A stretch of DNA of 64,000 nucleotides from the NCBI GenBank assembly GCA_041917055.1, contig JAYRYJ010000001.1:310001-374000 (forward strand), in the 5' to 3' direction. Positions 9,037-18,582 of the stretch are shown here, one piece after another (the first letter of the stretch is position 1; every line of letters starts with the position of its first letter). Source of the stretch: Pseudaquidulcibacter sp041917055 (GTDB lineage: Bacteria; Pseudomonadota; Alphaproteobacteria; Caulobacterales; Aquidulcibacteraceae). A program made the position numbers and the translations under genes. The notes under the pieces were generated by a model. That model was not told where the DNA came from. It saw only the letters and a program-made list of their open reading frames with translations, and searched no databases.

Positions 9037-9102
9037 TTTCAGCAAGTTGATTTAGTGAATTGCGGCCTCGACCTTCTCTATAAAAATGTCTAATAGCGCC
9101 CA

Positions 9103-10971
9103 ATGAATAATTTATCATGCGATGTCATTGTAATAGGGGGCGGTCATGCGGGCGTTGAGGCGGCTTGTGCCTCTGCGCGCATCGGCGCTTCAACATTTTT
9201 ATTGACTCATAAATTTGCTACAATTGGCGAAATGTCATGCAATCCTGCTATTGGTGGTTTGGGCAAGGGACATTTAGTTCGTGAAATTGACGCACTTGAT
9301 GGAATAATGGCGCGCGCGATTGATAAGGGCGGAATACAATTCAGAATGCTAAATGCGTCTAAGGGCCCCGCTGTTCAGGGACCAAGAGCGCAAGCAGACA
9401 GGAAATTGTTTAAAGCGGCAATTCAAGAATTAGTATCGCAACAAGAAAACTTGAAAGTTATTGAAGCTCAGGCAGAGGAAATAGTCTTCGAAAATGGTGC
9501 GGTTATAGGCGTGAGAACCGATGCTTCTGACTTCATTGGCTGCCGCGCGTTGGTCATAACCACAGGTACATTTTTGAATGGGACAATACATTTGGGTTCA
9601 AAGAATTGGCCGGCAGGCCGAATTGGCGAAAAACCATCTGTCCGACTTGCTGAAAGTTTGCGCGCTTTGAATCTAAGAATGGGTCGCTTGAAGACAGGAA
9701 CACCTGCGCGTCTTAATGGAAAGAGCATTAATTGGGACGCATGTGAAATTCAACCCGGGGATATTAATCCGAAACCATTTTCGTTTCTTAATGACAAAAT
9801 TGATACTCCCCAAGTTCCGTGTCACATAACATGGACCAATGAGACGACCCATCAAATCATTCGCGACAATATCCATTTGGCGGCAATCAATACCGGCGCA
9901 ATATCGGGTCGGGGGCCGCGTTACTGCCCATCTATTGAAGACAAGATTAACCGATTTGCGGATAAATCACGCCACCAAATTTTTTTGGAGCCAGAAGGAT
10001 TAGATACTGATACAATATATCCAAATGGAATTTCAACGTCTTTTCCCGAACAAATTCAAGAGGCATTTTTGCGTTCTATCAATGGTCTCGAAAATGTTGA
10101 AATTGAGAAATGGGCGTATGCGATTGAGTATGATTTCGTAGATCCAACCGAACTATCTACAGATTTACAAATCAAGAAATCGAAAGGGGTATTTCTAGCG
10201 GGTCAAATCAATGGCACTACCGGTTATGAAGAGGCCGCAGCGCAGGGGTTAATCGCTGGTGCTAATGCGGCACTATTTTGTGCCGGAAAAGATGGCATGG
10301 TATTGCCGAGATCCTCATCTTATATAGGCGTAATGATAGACGATTTAGTGACAAAAGGGGTGACCGAACCTTATAGAATGTTTACATCGCGTGCCGAATA
10401 TCGCCTTTCATTGCGTGCCGATAATGCTGATCAAAGGCTTACTAAGATTGGGATAGATTTTGGTTTGGTTAGTATGGAGCGCGCCAAATCCTTTTCGAGT
10501 AAGATGCAAAAACTGGAGAGAGCGGAAACTTTAGCTGAGCAAATGATTTTGACGCCGAAACAAGCGTTGGATCATGGTCTTGCGGTTCGCCAAGATGGGC
10601 GAAAACGCAATCTGATTGAATTACTGAATCTCAATGGCGTGGACTGGGAAACAGTTTCGAATATTTTTCCTGAAATGACGAGCTTTGATTCTGAAATGCG
10701 CGAACATATCGAAATCGCCGCTGTTTATCACGGCTATATAGATAGGCAGAAGCAAGATATTGACGCGCAAATTCGTGATGAAAACTTGAAAATTCCCGCT
10801 TGGTTAAATTATGGTGAAATCGGCGGCCTATCCGGAGAAGTTCGTGAAAAGCTGAACCGCATCAGACCAAGTACACTGGGTCAGGCCGGCCGTATTGAAG
10901 GGGTTACACCAAGCGCACTAACCGCGATACTTGCAGTACTAAAACGTAAAGAAAAGACCAATGCCAACTAA
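9103..10971 (+). CDS. mnmG: tRNA uridine-5-carboxymethylaminomethyl(34) synthesis enzyme MnmG (GidA)
   Basis: A 622-residue FAD/NADH enzyme and partner of MnmE in forming cmnm5U34 (or related) on tRNA. The FAD motif GGGHAGVEAA is near residues 12-21. The family signatures MSCNPAIGGLGKGHLVREIDALDG, GTFLNG, RLKTGTPAR, GPRYCPSIEDK and INGTTGYEEAAAQG are all present. The C-terminal helical domain ends with GRIEGVTPSALTAIL, the MnmE-interaction region. The length is typical. It overlaps the rsmG start by 11 bp, so translational coupling is likely. Start at ATG 9103. Confidence 0.98.
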   Translation: MNNLSCDVIVIGGGHAGVEAACASARIGASTFLLTHKFATIGEMSCNPAIGGLGKGHLVREIDALDGIMARAIDKGGIQFRMLNASKGPAVQGPRAQADRKLFKAAIQELVSQQENLKVIEAQAEEIVFENGAVIGVRTDASDFIGCRALVITTGTFLNGTIHLGSKNWPAGRIGEKPSVRLAESLRALNLRMGRLKTGTPARLNGKSINWDACEIQPGDINPKPFSFLNDKIDTPQVPCHITWTNETTHQIIRDNIHLAAINTGAISGRGPRYCPSIEDKINRFADKSRHQIFLEPEGLDTDTIYPNGISTSFPEQIQEAFLRSINGLENVEIEKWAYAIEYDFVDPTELSTDLQIKKSKGVFLAGQINGTTGYEEAAAQGLIAGANAALFCAGKDGMVLPRSSSYIGVMIDDLVTKGVTEPYRMFTSRAEYRLSLRADNADQRLTKIGIDFGLVSMERAKSFSSKMQKLERAETLAEQMILTPKQALDHGLAVRQDGRKRNLIELLNLNGVDWETVSNIFPEMTSFDSEMREHIEIAAVYHGYIDRQKQDIDAQIRDENLKIPAWLNYGEIGGLSGEVREKLNRIRPSTLGQAGRIEGVTPSALTAILAVLKRKEKTNAN

Positions 10972-11596
10972 TGAAATTCTACAAGAGGCATTCCGGTCGG
11001 ACTATAATGTTTCACGTGAAACACTATCAGCACTACTCAATTATGAGATGCAATTATTGAATTGGAATAGGCGCATTAATTTAATCGCCAAATCTACAGA
11101 GAGTGATATTTGGACGCGGCATTTCCGTGATTGCGCACAATTGATTCAATATATTCCTTCTAAGTGTCGGAAAATACTCGATATCGGTACCGGCGCTGGC
11201 TTTCCTGGATTAGTCTTGGCTATTATGTCGAAAGGGCAAAGGCCCAATTTGCATTATTCCCTTTTGGACGAAAGCGCCAAAAGATGTGCCTTCTTGCGCG
11301 AGATAGTAAGAGCGTCGGGAGCCAATGCGTCAATTATTAATTCCAAGATTGAAGAGTTCAATAATGACGGATTTGATTTAATAGTTTCGCGCGCCTTTGC
11401 CCCACTTGAACGCCTCTTTCATCAGGCCGCTCCTCATTTGAATGGAGAAGGTAATTTACTGCTTCTAAAAGGGGAAGAAGCTGAAAAAGAACTGGAATCC
11501 GCACGAAAGAAATGGTCTTTCACATATAAATCTTATAAAAGCGAAACCAATCCCAACGGCGTAATTCTATTCATATCGGAGCTGCAAAGTGCATAA
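10961..11596 (+). CDS. rsmG: 16S rRNA (guanine(527)-N7)-methyltransferase RsmG (GidB)
   Basis: A 211-residue SAM-dependent methyltransferase of the 530 loop of 16S rRNA. The SAM-binding motif ILDIGTGAGFPGLVLA is near residues 70-85, preceded by the family block LNWNRRINLIAKS and RHFRDCAQL. The later DLIVSRAFAPLERL is also characteristic. It overlaps mnmG by 11 bp and parA by 8 bp. A perfect parS palindrome is embedded in its first codons (11008-11023) and encodes NVSRET, so this stretch serves both protein and DNA-segregation functions. Confidence 0.96.
   Translation: MPTNEILQEAFRSDYNVSRETLSALLNYEMQLLNWNRRINLIAKSTESDIWTRHFRDCAQLIQYIPSKCRKILDIGTGAGFPGLVLAIMSKGQRPNLHYSLLDESAKRCAFLREIVRASGANASIINSKIEEFNNDGFDLIVSRAFAPLERLFHQAAPHLNGEGNLLLLKGEEAEKELESARKKWSFTYKSYKSETNPNGVILFISELQSA
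11008..11023. promoter_or_regulatory. parS site 2 inside rsmG
   Basis: A perfect TGTTTCACGTGAAACA palindrome within the 5' end of the rsmG coding sequence, read as Val-Ser-Arg-Glu-Thr in frame. Confidence 0.94.
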
Positions 11597-12401
11597 TGCA
11601 AAAGACGAATCCAAACCCAGAATATTGGCAATTGCCAATCAAAAAGGTGGTGTTGGAAAAACCACAACCGCGATTAATCTTGCAACCGCCCTTGCTGCCG
11701 TTGGCGAACGCGTCCTAATTTTTGATATTGACGCTCAAGGCAATGCTTCAACCGGCTTGGGTGTAAGGCCGTCAAATCGGATCAATACGACCTATAATAT
11801 TATGATGGGTGATGCGACTTTGTTTGAAACCATTGTCGCGACGCAAATCCCGAACCTTTATTTATCGCCGTCAAGTGTTGATATTGCGGGTGTGGAAATT
11901 GAATTGGCCAACGTTCCAAATCGAGCTTTTCGACTAAAGGAGGCTTTTAAGCGCGCCAAAGAAACTGAAGCCCTCGATTTTGACTATATAATTATCGATT
12001 GTCCGCCATCTTTGAATGTCGTTACAATTAATGCAATGACGGTCGCCGATGCACTATTGGTTCCTCTACAGTGTGAGTTTTTTGCGCTCGAAGGACTCAC
12101 CCAATTATTACGCACCATTGAATTGGTTCGCAGCTCTCTAAATCCGAATTTAGAAATACAAGGGGTAGTGCTTACAATGTATGACGCCCGAAATCGACTT
12201 TCCGATCAAGTCGCCCAAGATGTGAGAAGTCACTTTGGGCCAAAAGTTTATAATACTGTCATTCCGCGAAACGTAAGGGTTTCAGAGGCGCCTTCGCATG
12301 GCAAGCCGGTGCTTATTTATGACCATACCTGCGCCGGAAGCCGTGCCTATATAAAATTGGCAAGCGAAATAATTCAAAGAGAACGGGAGCAAGCCGCATG
12401 A
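11589..12401 (+). CDS. parA: Chromosome-partitioning ATPase ParA
   Basis: A 270-residue Walker-type ATPase that moves ParB-parS complexes along the nucleoid. The deviant Walker A motif KGGVGKTT is at about residues 19-26 (ANQKGGVGKTTTAINLA). The switch I region (DIDAQGNASTGLG) and Walker B (YIIIDCPPSL) are present. The GTG at 11589 is the start: the nearby ATG at 11596 is out of frame, and the GTG overlaps the rsmG stop. It overlaps parB by ATGA (4 bp), so the two are translated together. Length and neighbours match chromosomal ParA of Caulobacter-type bacteria, where parA is essential. Confidence 0.97.
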   Translation: MHNAKDESKPRILAIANQKGGVGKTTTAINLATALAAVGERVLIFDIDAQGNASTGLGVRPSNRINTTYNIMMGDATLFETIVATQIPNLYLSPSSVDIAGVEIELANVPNRAFRLKEAFKRAKETEALDFDYIIIDCPPSLNVVTINAMTVADALLVPLQCEFFALEGLTQLLRTIELVRSSLNPNLEIQGVVLTMYDARNRLSDQVAQDVRSHFGPKVYNTVIPRNVRVSEAPSHGKPVLIYDHTCAGSRAYIKLASEIIQREREQAA

Positions 12402-13273
12402 GCGAGAATGAACAAAATAAGCCAAATCGTGGTCTTGGACGTGGCTTGTCAGCTTTATTAGGCGATTCACCGAATGTGCCATTGAATCAAAACTCCGAAT
12501 TACCTCGAGAATTGCCGATAGAATTTATTCGCCCAAATCCGCAACAACCGAGACGGACTTTTGACCAAGACGAATTAAATGGTCTTGCCAATACTATTAA
12601 GGAACACGGCATTGTCCAACCAATAGTAATACGAAGTGATGCGACAACGCCTGGGCATTATTCAATTATAGCAGGGGAGAGGCGCTGGCGCGCGGCCCAA
12701 ATTGCCGGTCTTCACAAAGTTCCGGTTGTGGTTCGCGAATTTGATGAATTAGCAACATTAAAAGTCGCAATCGTCGAAAACCTGCAAAGGCAGGATTTAA
12801 ATGCTATCGAAGAAGCAGTTGCCTTCGGTCAATTAATGGATCGCTTTGGTTATAACCAACAACAAATTGCCGACACAATTGGTAAAAGCCGCGCCTATGT
12901 TGCCAATACTATAAGGCTTTTGGGCTTACCAAAGGAGGTGCAGGAATTGGTGATTAATGGCGCATTAAGCGCGGGCCATGCGCGTGCGGCCCTTGCATCA
13001 AGCGATCCATTGGCCGCCGCCAAAGAAATGGTTTCCAAAAAACTTAGCGTTAGAGAGGCCGAAAGCTTAGTCAATAAAAAGAATGCCTTGCGCGAAAATG
13101 TTTCACGTGAAACATCTGTCGATAATGACGCATTGGCTTTGGCGCATGATTTAAGTGACACACTAGGCCTACCGGTAGAACTCAAGCATAAGACCGACAA
13201 AGGCGGGCAATTGATAATTTCCTATCAAACCCTGGAACAATTAGATGAAATTTGCCGACGATTAAGCGCTTAG
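12398..13273 (+). CDS. parB: Chromosome-partitioning protein ParB
   Basis: A 291-residue DNA-binding CTPase that loads at parS and spreads. It begins with the family N-terminal GRGLSALLGD, the ParA-interacting segment. The CTP-binding region contains NPQQPRRTFD and GERRWRAAQIAGL, and the helix-turn-helix lies around NQQQIADTIGKSRAYVANTIRLL. A short C-terminal dimerisation domain ends the protein. A perfect parS site (13099-13114) is inside the coding region, in the linker before the C-terminal domain, encoding NVSRET. It ends convergently with holA, 22 bp apart. Confidence 0.97.
   Translation: MSENEQNKPNRGLGRGLSALLGDSPNVPLNQNSELPRELPIEFIRPNPQQPRRTFDQDELNGLANTIKEHGIVQPIVIRSDATTPGHYSIIAGERRWRAAQIAGLHKVPVVVREFDELATLKVAIVENLQRQDLNAIEEAVAFGQLMDRFGYNQQQIADTIGKSRAYVANTIRLLGLPKEVQELVINGALSAGHARAALASSDPLAAAKEMVSKKLSVREAESLVNKKNALRENVSRETSVDNDALALAHDLSDTLGLPVELKHKTDKGGQLIISYQTLEQLDEICRRLSA
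13099..13114. promoter_or_regulatory. parS site 3 inside parB
   Basis: A perfect TGTTTCACGTGAAACA palindrome in the parB linker region. It is in the same reading phase as parS site 2 in rsmG, so both encode the peptide NVSRET. Confidence 0.94.
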
Positions 13274-13295
13274 AACAATCGGAGTTCAATGCGCA

Positions 13296-14315
13296 TTAGT
13301 ATTTAGCACCACTTAATTGTGCTATTCTAAGAATACAGCGTTCTAGTAATAATTCGGGATTTACGCTGCCGCCTTTAACTTTACTGCGGCCGTCGTAATC
13401 GACTAAATCCATCAATAGTCTATTAATCCCGCGTCGAGCCCAGTTTTCCGTCTGTCGTGCTATTTGATCCTGTTGTTTCCAAAAAATGCCAAAACGCCGT
13501 TCTTTGACCAAATTCATGGCACTCTCACCAAGTTCCAAATTAGAAATCAAATTGAACAATAATTTTGCACGACCAATCAAAAGATTAAAGATGCGAATTG
13601 GCGATTCCCCATCTCGCAAACAGAAATATATCCCTTCCAAGGCCAAGGAAGCCTTGCCATCAAATGCAAAATTCACGGCATCATCAAGCATACCATCCCG
13701 ACTATTGACCAATAATCCGGTAACCGCTTCTGCATCAATTGTTCCGCCACGTCCGGCATAAAGACACATGCTTTGTAATTGCGCGCGCACAGAAAGGACA
13801 TCCTTTGCGGTATTATCAATAATCGAGCGAATAATATCGTCACTTGCCGAAACATGTTCTTTTTGAATTATTGATTTCGCTACTTGTATCAAATCCGAAA
13901 CACTCGATTCAAAAATCCTTAGCGCGACAGCACACTCAGATTTTTCAATTGCATTCACCAATTTGCTTTTAGGGGAAAGGTTCTGTCCATTAATGAATAA
14001 TGCACCGTCCAAAATCGGCGCTTCCTCGATGAATTTCGCCAATTTTCCAGCCATAGACTCGCTATGAATACGTGTTATACCAACCGAGGCGCCACCAAAT
14101 AAAGAGCCACCCTTAATAGCGCCCTCAAATCCCGCAAAATCATTATTAAGGTCATCTTCGTTAAAACGTCGAGTTTCAAGGCCCCTTTCGTTTTGTAAGA
14201 ACCAATTCTGTGTATCGAAAATAATATCGTCACAACGACCTATATCAACACCATAGACCAGGAAGATTCGATTTCCTTTTTTCTTTAAATCCTCGGGCTT
14301 TTTGACAATTGTCAT
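13296..14315 (-). CDS. holA: DNA polymerase III subunit delta
   Basis: A 339-residue clamp-loader delta subunit that opens the beta sliding clamp. The N-terminal region shows IFLVYGVDIGRCDDI (degenerate nucleotide-binding fold) and GGSLFGGASVGITRI, which corresponds to the beta-interacting segment. The later IFNLLIGRAKLLFNL and LERCILRIAQL match the delta C-terminal domain. Length is typical (E. coli 343). It overlaps lptE by 4 bp (ATGA type) and follows leuS-lptE in the conserved alphaproteobacterial order leuS-lptE-holA. It converges with parB. Confidence 0.93.
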   Translation of the reverse strand: MTIVKKPEDLKKKGNRIFLVYGVDIGRCDDIIFDTQNWFLQNERGLETRRFNEDDLNNDFAGFEGAIKGGSLFGGASVGITRIHSESMAGKLAKFIEEAPILDGALFINGQNLSPKSKLVNAIEKSECAVALRIFESSVSDLIQVAKSIIQKEHVSASDDIIRSIIDNTAKDVLSVRAQLQSMCLYAGRGGTIDAEAVTGLLVNSRDGMLDDAVNFAFDGKASLALEGIYFCLRDGESPIRIFNLLIGRAKLLFNLISNLELGESAMNLVKERRFGIFWKQQDQIARQTENWARRGINRLLMDLVDYDGRSKVKGGSVNPELLLERCILRIAQLSGAKY

Positions 14316-14788
14316 TTTTTCATAAGTGCCATTTTATGCTGTATATCGAACCAAATCTTATTACCAATCTCGGCCCCAGCCCGCTCTTCGGCGTCAGACA
14401 AAAGCGCAATATCGGCATAGGCGGTTAAAGAAGTATCATAGCCGACATCAACATTCACCGCGCCTGTTATTGGCTTTCCGCCATCAATCGATAATTCATA
14501 ATTGGCACTAACTTTAAGTATCGCGCGTCTGGTATAAGAATTTATAGCAAGGCTTGTATATTGAAACTCACTTTTGACTTTGGTTTCCAAAACCGCGCTT
14601 GGCCCATTTGCACCAACTCCAAATCTATCTTCGAGTTTTTGTTCAATAAAATGCCCAATTCTTCCATCAATCGGTTTAATGGAAACCGCACCAAGAGAGA
14701 GATTGTCCTGTGAATAAAGTGGTTGAAAGCCACATCCGCCCAAAATTGCGGAAAGCAAAAGAAACGAAATCGGCCTCAGATATTTCAT
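14312..14788 (-). CDS. lptE: LPS-assembly lipoprotein LptE
   Basis: A 158-residue outer-membrane lipoprotein and plug partner of LptD in LPS export. A hydrophobic signal with lipobox (LGGC, Cys at about residue 19) is followed by GFQPLYS, the hallmark of alphaproteobacterial LptE (formerly DUF/RlpB). Alternating beta-strand sequence follows. Its place between leuS and holA, 2 bp after leuS, is the standard arrangement. The similarity rests mostly on the GFxPLY start and the context, since LptE sequences are poorly conserved. Confidence 0.88.
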   Translation of the reverse strand: MKYLRPISFLLLSAILGGCGFQPLYSQDNLSLGAVSIKPIDGRIGHFIEQKLEDRFGVGANGPSAVLETKVKSEFQYTSLAINSYTRRAILKVSANYELSIDGGKPITGAVNVDVGYDTSLTAYADIALLSDAEERAGAEIGNKIWFDIQHKMALMKK

Positions 14789-14790
14789 TA

Positions 14791-17406
14791 TTATCCCTCT
14801 GTAACGATATTGATAATACGATTCTTTACATAAATAATCTTCTTAATCTTGCGAGAGCCGATATAATTCTTTCCGGCGTTTGAATCCATGATGATTGCCA
14901 TTATTGCATCTTGATTCAATTCCTTGGAAATCATAATTTCATCGCGTTTTTTGCCATTTATTTGCACCGGCAATAGGAATTCATCATTTTCAACATAAGA
15001 TAGATTCACCAATGGCCAAGGCGCTTTAACGCAATATCCTTCTCGACCGGATTTCTCCCAAATTTCTTCGACTAAATGAGGAATAAAGGGCTGAAGAAGT
15101 TTTAGAAAGATTACCAAAGCCTCAGAACGCGCAGAGTCCAGGTCCTTTGCGCCTGAGTTTTCAAATTGGCGGAAAATATTCAATAATTCATATAATTGGG
15201 CTATTGCCGCATTGAATTTCAAACCGTCTATCGCAATTCCTACATTATGCGCCGCTTTATGCGCCGCTTTGATAAGTATTAAAGAATCACCTTGATAATC
15301 GGGCGAATTCGAAGTCTCTTTAGCCAATAAAAGCTTATATTTATTGAATAGTGCAAAGATTCTTGAAACAAAACGCGCCGCACCTTCTACACCAGCCTGG
15401 CTCCATTCGACGTCACGCTCCGGCGGGGAATCTGACAATACAAAAAGCCGCGCGACATCGGCGCCATAATTAGCGATAATAAATTCCGGATCTATCGTAT
15501 TCTTTTTCGATTTCGACATTTTTTCTGTCGCACCGACCGTAACTTTCACCCCGCTTGAAGTCTCAAAAGCGCCGCCGTCTTTGAATGTCACGTCCGCGGG
15601 ATAAATCCAACGACCATCTTCGCTGCGGAAAGTCGCGTGTGTTACCATGCCTTGGGTGAAAAGATGTTTGAAAGGTTCTTTGACATTAACGTGTCCAGTT
15701 TTTTCCATCGCGCGAGAGAAAAACCGCGAATAAAGCAAATGCAAAACCGCGTGTTCTATACCGCCAATATAATGATCGACAGGAAGAAAATGATTCACCG
15801 CATCTAAATCTGTCGGTGAATTCGGGGAAAGGCCGCAAAAGCGTGCCCAATACCATGATGAATCGACAAAAGTATCTAAAGTATCGGTTTCCCGCTTTGC
15901 CACTTTGCCACATTTCGGGCAATTAGTGTGTTTAAAAGTCGGGTGACGATCAAGCGGGTTACCAGGCCTATCAAAAGTTACATCCTCAGGCAAAGAAATC
16001 GGTAAATTGCTTTCAGCAACCGGAACCGCACCACAATCTTCGCAATGAATCATAGGAATAGGACAGCCCCAATACCTTTGGCGCGACACACCCCAATCAC
16101 GCAAACGATAATTTATTGCTTCTTCGCCACGACCCATCTCGACAATTTTCGCAATTGCCGCCTTTTTGCCATTGATAATATCAAGGCCATCGAGAAAATC
16201 CGAATTAATAATTATCCCGTCTTCGGAATAAGCAATTTCCTTAATCTCAAACTCATTCGCTTTGGTATGAGGCGGTAGTATTACCGGTGTAACCGAAAGG
16301 CCATATTTATTGGCAAAATCAAGGTCCCTTTGATCATGCGCCGGGCAACCGAATACTGCACCCGTCCCATATTCTTTTAAAACGAAATTCGCGATCCAAA
16401 TCGGCACTTTTCTTTTGGAATCAAATGGGTGAATGGCATAAAGTCCGGTAAAAATGCCGCGCTTTTCTTGGGTTTCTAAAGTTTCGGCATCAACCGCAGC
16501 CAAAGCGCAAGATTTAACAAACTCCGCCAATTCCGCATTTTGCGGCGCAAGCATATTTGCTAATTCATGATCGGCGGCAATCGCGACAAAACTAGCACCA
16601 AATAGTGTATCGGGTCGAGTAGTGTAAACTTCTAAGTCCTTGAAATCAGGCGCTATTTCATTTACCTCAATCTCAAATTTAAATTTCAAACCCGATGAAC
16701 GCCCAATCCAATTAAATTGTTGAGAAATTACGCGCTCCGGCCATTCACTTAATGTCGCCAAGGAATCAATCAATTCATCGGCAAAATATGTGGTTTTAAA
16801 GAACCATTGATTAAGCTCTTTTTGCTCAACCAATGCACCAGAACGCCAACCGCGACCATCCACGACTTGTTCATTCGCAAGAACGGTATTTTCCACCGGA
16901 TCCCAATTAACTTTGGATTTTTTTCGATATACAAGACCAGCGTTAAATAATTCAATAAATAATTTTTGCTGATGGCGATAATAGTCCTTATCACATGTTG
17001 CAAATTCCCGCGTCCAATCAATTGCAAACCCTAATGATTTCAATTGGTTACGCATCGACGAAATATTTTCATGTGTCCATTTCCCAGGGTGTGCACCGTT
17101 TTCCATCGCGGCATTCTCGGCCGGCAGACCAAAAGCATCCCAACCCATAGGGTGTAAAACTTGAAAACCCTGTGTATGGCGGCGGCGCGCAATTACGTCA
17201 CCTAATGCATAATTGCGAACATGACCCATATGTATGCGGCCCGATGGATATGGAAACATTTCCAAGACATAGGATTTCGGACGCCCTTTATCGATCTCTC
17301 CGGCCTCAAAAATGCCTGATGATTGCCATCTTTCTTGCTGTCTTTTTTCTATTTGCTTGGGATCATATTTCTCACCCAAACAAAGGGATTTCACACTATC
17401 TGTCAT
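14791..17406 (-). CDS. leuS: Leucyl-tRNA synthetase
   Basis: A class I aminoacyl-tRNA synthetase, 871 residues from the ATG at 17406; the frame can be read 7 codons further to a TTG, but that start lacks support. The HIGH-type motif is PYPSGRIHMGH near residue 53, the editing (CP1) domain contains the TTRPDTLFGASFVAIAADH-type block, and KMSKS appears as EKMSKSKKNT near 630. A zinc-ribbon-like CEDCGAVP...CPKCG insertion is visible. The C-terminal anticodon-binding domain is complete. Likely co-transcribed with DUF3576 upstream and lptE-holA downstream. Confidence 0.97.
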   Translation of the reverse strand: MTDSVKSLCLGEKYDPKQIEKRQQERWQSSGIFEAGEIDKGRPKSYVLEMFPYPSGRIHMGHVRNYALGDVIARRRHTQGFQVLHPMGWDAFGLPAENAAMENGAHPGKWTHENISSMRNQLKSLGFAIDWTREFATCDKDYYRHQQKLFIELFNAGLVYRKKSKVNWDPVENTVLANEQVVDGRGWRSGALVEQKELNQWFFKTTYFADELIDSLATLSEWPERVISQQFNWIGRSSGLKFKFEIEVNEIAPDFKDLEVYTTRPDTLFGASFVAIAADHELANMLAPQNAELAEFVKSCALAAVDAETLETQEKRGIFTGLYAIHPFDSKRKVPIWIANFVLKEYGTGAVFGCPAHDQRDLDFANKYGLSVTPVILPPHTKANEFEIKEIAYSEDGIIINSDFLDGLDIINGKKAAIAKIVEMGRGEEAINYRLRDWGVSRQRYWGCPIPMIHCEDCGAVPVAESNLPISLPEDVTFDRPGNPLDRHPTFKHTNCPKCGKVAKRETDTLDTFVDSSWYWARFCGLSPNSPTDLDAVNHFLPVDHYIGGIEHAVLHLLYSRFFSRAMEKTGHVNVKEPFKHLFTQGMVTHATFRSEDGRWIYPADVTFKDGGAFETSSGVKVTVGATEKMSKSKKNTIDPEFIIANYGADVARLFVLSDSPPERDVEWSQAGVEGAARFVSRIFALFNKYKLLLAKETSNSPDYQGDSLILIKAAHKAAHNVGIAIDGLKFNAAIAQLYELLNIFRQFENSGAKDLDSARSEALVIFLKLLQPFIPHLVEEIWEKSGREGYCVKAPWPLVNLSYVENDEFLLPVQINGKKRDEIMISKELNQDAIMAIIMDSNAGKNYIGSRKIKKIIYVKNRIINIVTEG

Positions 17407-17478
17407 CGACCAACCCGTATAGTTCAAACGGGAAGTAGCTTTAGTGTAAAATCGCCGCTTCTGGCAATAAGAAAGGCT

Positions 17479-17976
17479 TTATTTGCTGTCTAAAGTCGAG
17501 ATACGCAATTGACGCGCGCGGGTCAAAATAGCGTTTTCAATCTGTACCGATGTATCAGGGTCAGTATCTGCATCAGTCCATTGATTGTCTTTTCCGGTTT
17601 GGCGGAAAACCTGAACAGCAATACCATCGGCGCGAAGCCTTGTATCAAGGATGAAAACTTGAATTTTGAACCTTTCATCAGGCTTTTCAGGATTTGCATG
17701 CCATTCGGTAACAAAAGTTCCACCAAATGGATCTGCGCTTTGAATTGGCATAAAGCTCAAAGTATCAAGTGTCGCGCGCCACAAAAACCCGTTCACACCG
17801 ATTGAAGCCTCAGAAGACTTAGACGGTTTTAACAAGGCCAAAGGTTTAGCACCGCTTTTAGCCCCCTCAGCGGCAAGAACTTTGCCATCACTTGACTTCT
17901 TCCCCATACTGGCACAAGCACTAAGTGCCAAGAAAGAAACTGAAAGAACCAATATTTTATGCCCAAAAGCGCGCAT
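17479..17976 (-). CDS. DUF3576-family lipoprotein
   Basis: The start is placed at ATG 17976, behind a GGAG ribosome-binding site; a longer GTG frame adds nine residues before the signal. The 165-residue protein has a signal peptide with lipobox LSAC (Cys about residue 21). The mature part, with IGVNGFLWRATLDTLSFMPI, SADPFGGTFVTEW and RFKIQVFILDTRLRADGIAV, matches the DUF3576 family typical of alphaproteobacteria, always next to leuS-lptE. It is probably periplasmic and attached to the outer membrane. Function unknown; the constant neighbourhood with lptE suggests an envelope role (inference). Confidence 0.85.
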   Translation of the reverse strand: MRAFGHKILVLSVSFLALSACASMGKKSSDGKVLAAEGAKSGAKPLALLKPSKSSEASIGVNGFLWRATLDTLSFMPIQSADPFGGTFVTEWHANPEKPDERFKIQVFILDTRLRADGIAVQVFRQTGKDNQWTDADTDPDTSVQIENAILTRARQLRISTLDSK

Positions 17977-18582
17977 CAATATACTCCAAACCCGAAAATA
18001 CACAGAATTCTGTGCGGCTTATACCATCTAATTCGCATTTAGCCACCAAGAAAAGCAATTGACAGCATTAACAATCGTCAATCCTTTGGCAAGCCGTTTT
18101 TCACCGCATTAATATTAAAAATCATTGAGACTCTACGAAAATGGAATGGTCATCAAAAGGGTTACAATACTTTCGAATTAATCATTTCTTGGTAACAAGT
18201 CATGCGAAATCCTATTTCTACACAAATTCCAGAGATTACAGCAAAGTAGCAGTCCCAAATAATAGCGATAAAATTACCGCTTGGTTATGATTCCTATAGA
18301 TTTTATCACAGCCATACCGAACAAAACCAAACGTGTTACTTATGCAACGAATTTTTTGATTCGTATTAAATTTCATTCAAAAGGGGCAAAAGACTCATAA
18401 ATCGCCTTGAAATCGCCAAAAATAGCCCATATTCAATGGATAGATTCGCTATTTTGATTGAAATTTGTTATAATAAGGTCAAATCGCTAAAATTTAAAGT
18501 TCGATATTAATAGAATTAAAGTAATTTTAATGCGGTAATGGTATTGTTATTTTAAGTTTCGGTTCAGTATCGAATAAGGGTT
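17977..18582. other. Gene-free gap between DUF3576 and the ntrZ-like gene
   Basis: About 600 AT-rich bases with no credible ORF or RNA gene. Visible items are a short dyad ACGAAT/ATTCGT (18347-18364) with a GATTC (GANTC-type) site in its second arm, and one TTAA-N7-TTAA box at 18516. It should carry the divergent promoters of DUF3576-leuS and the ntrZ-like gene. Confidence 0.5.
18516..18530 (+). promoter_or_regulatory. Candidate CtrA box upstream of the ntrZ-like gene
   Basis: TTAA-AGTAATT-TTAA fits the CtrA consensus TTAA-N7-TTAA and ends 52 bp before the start codon. In such AT-rich DNA a chance match is quite possible. Confidence 0.35.
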
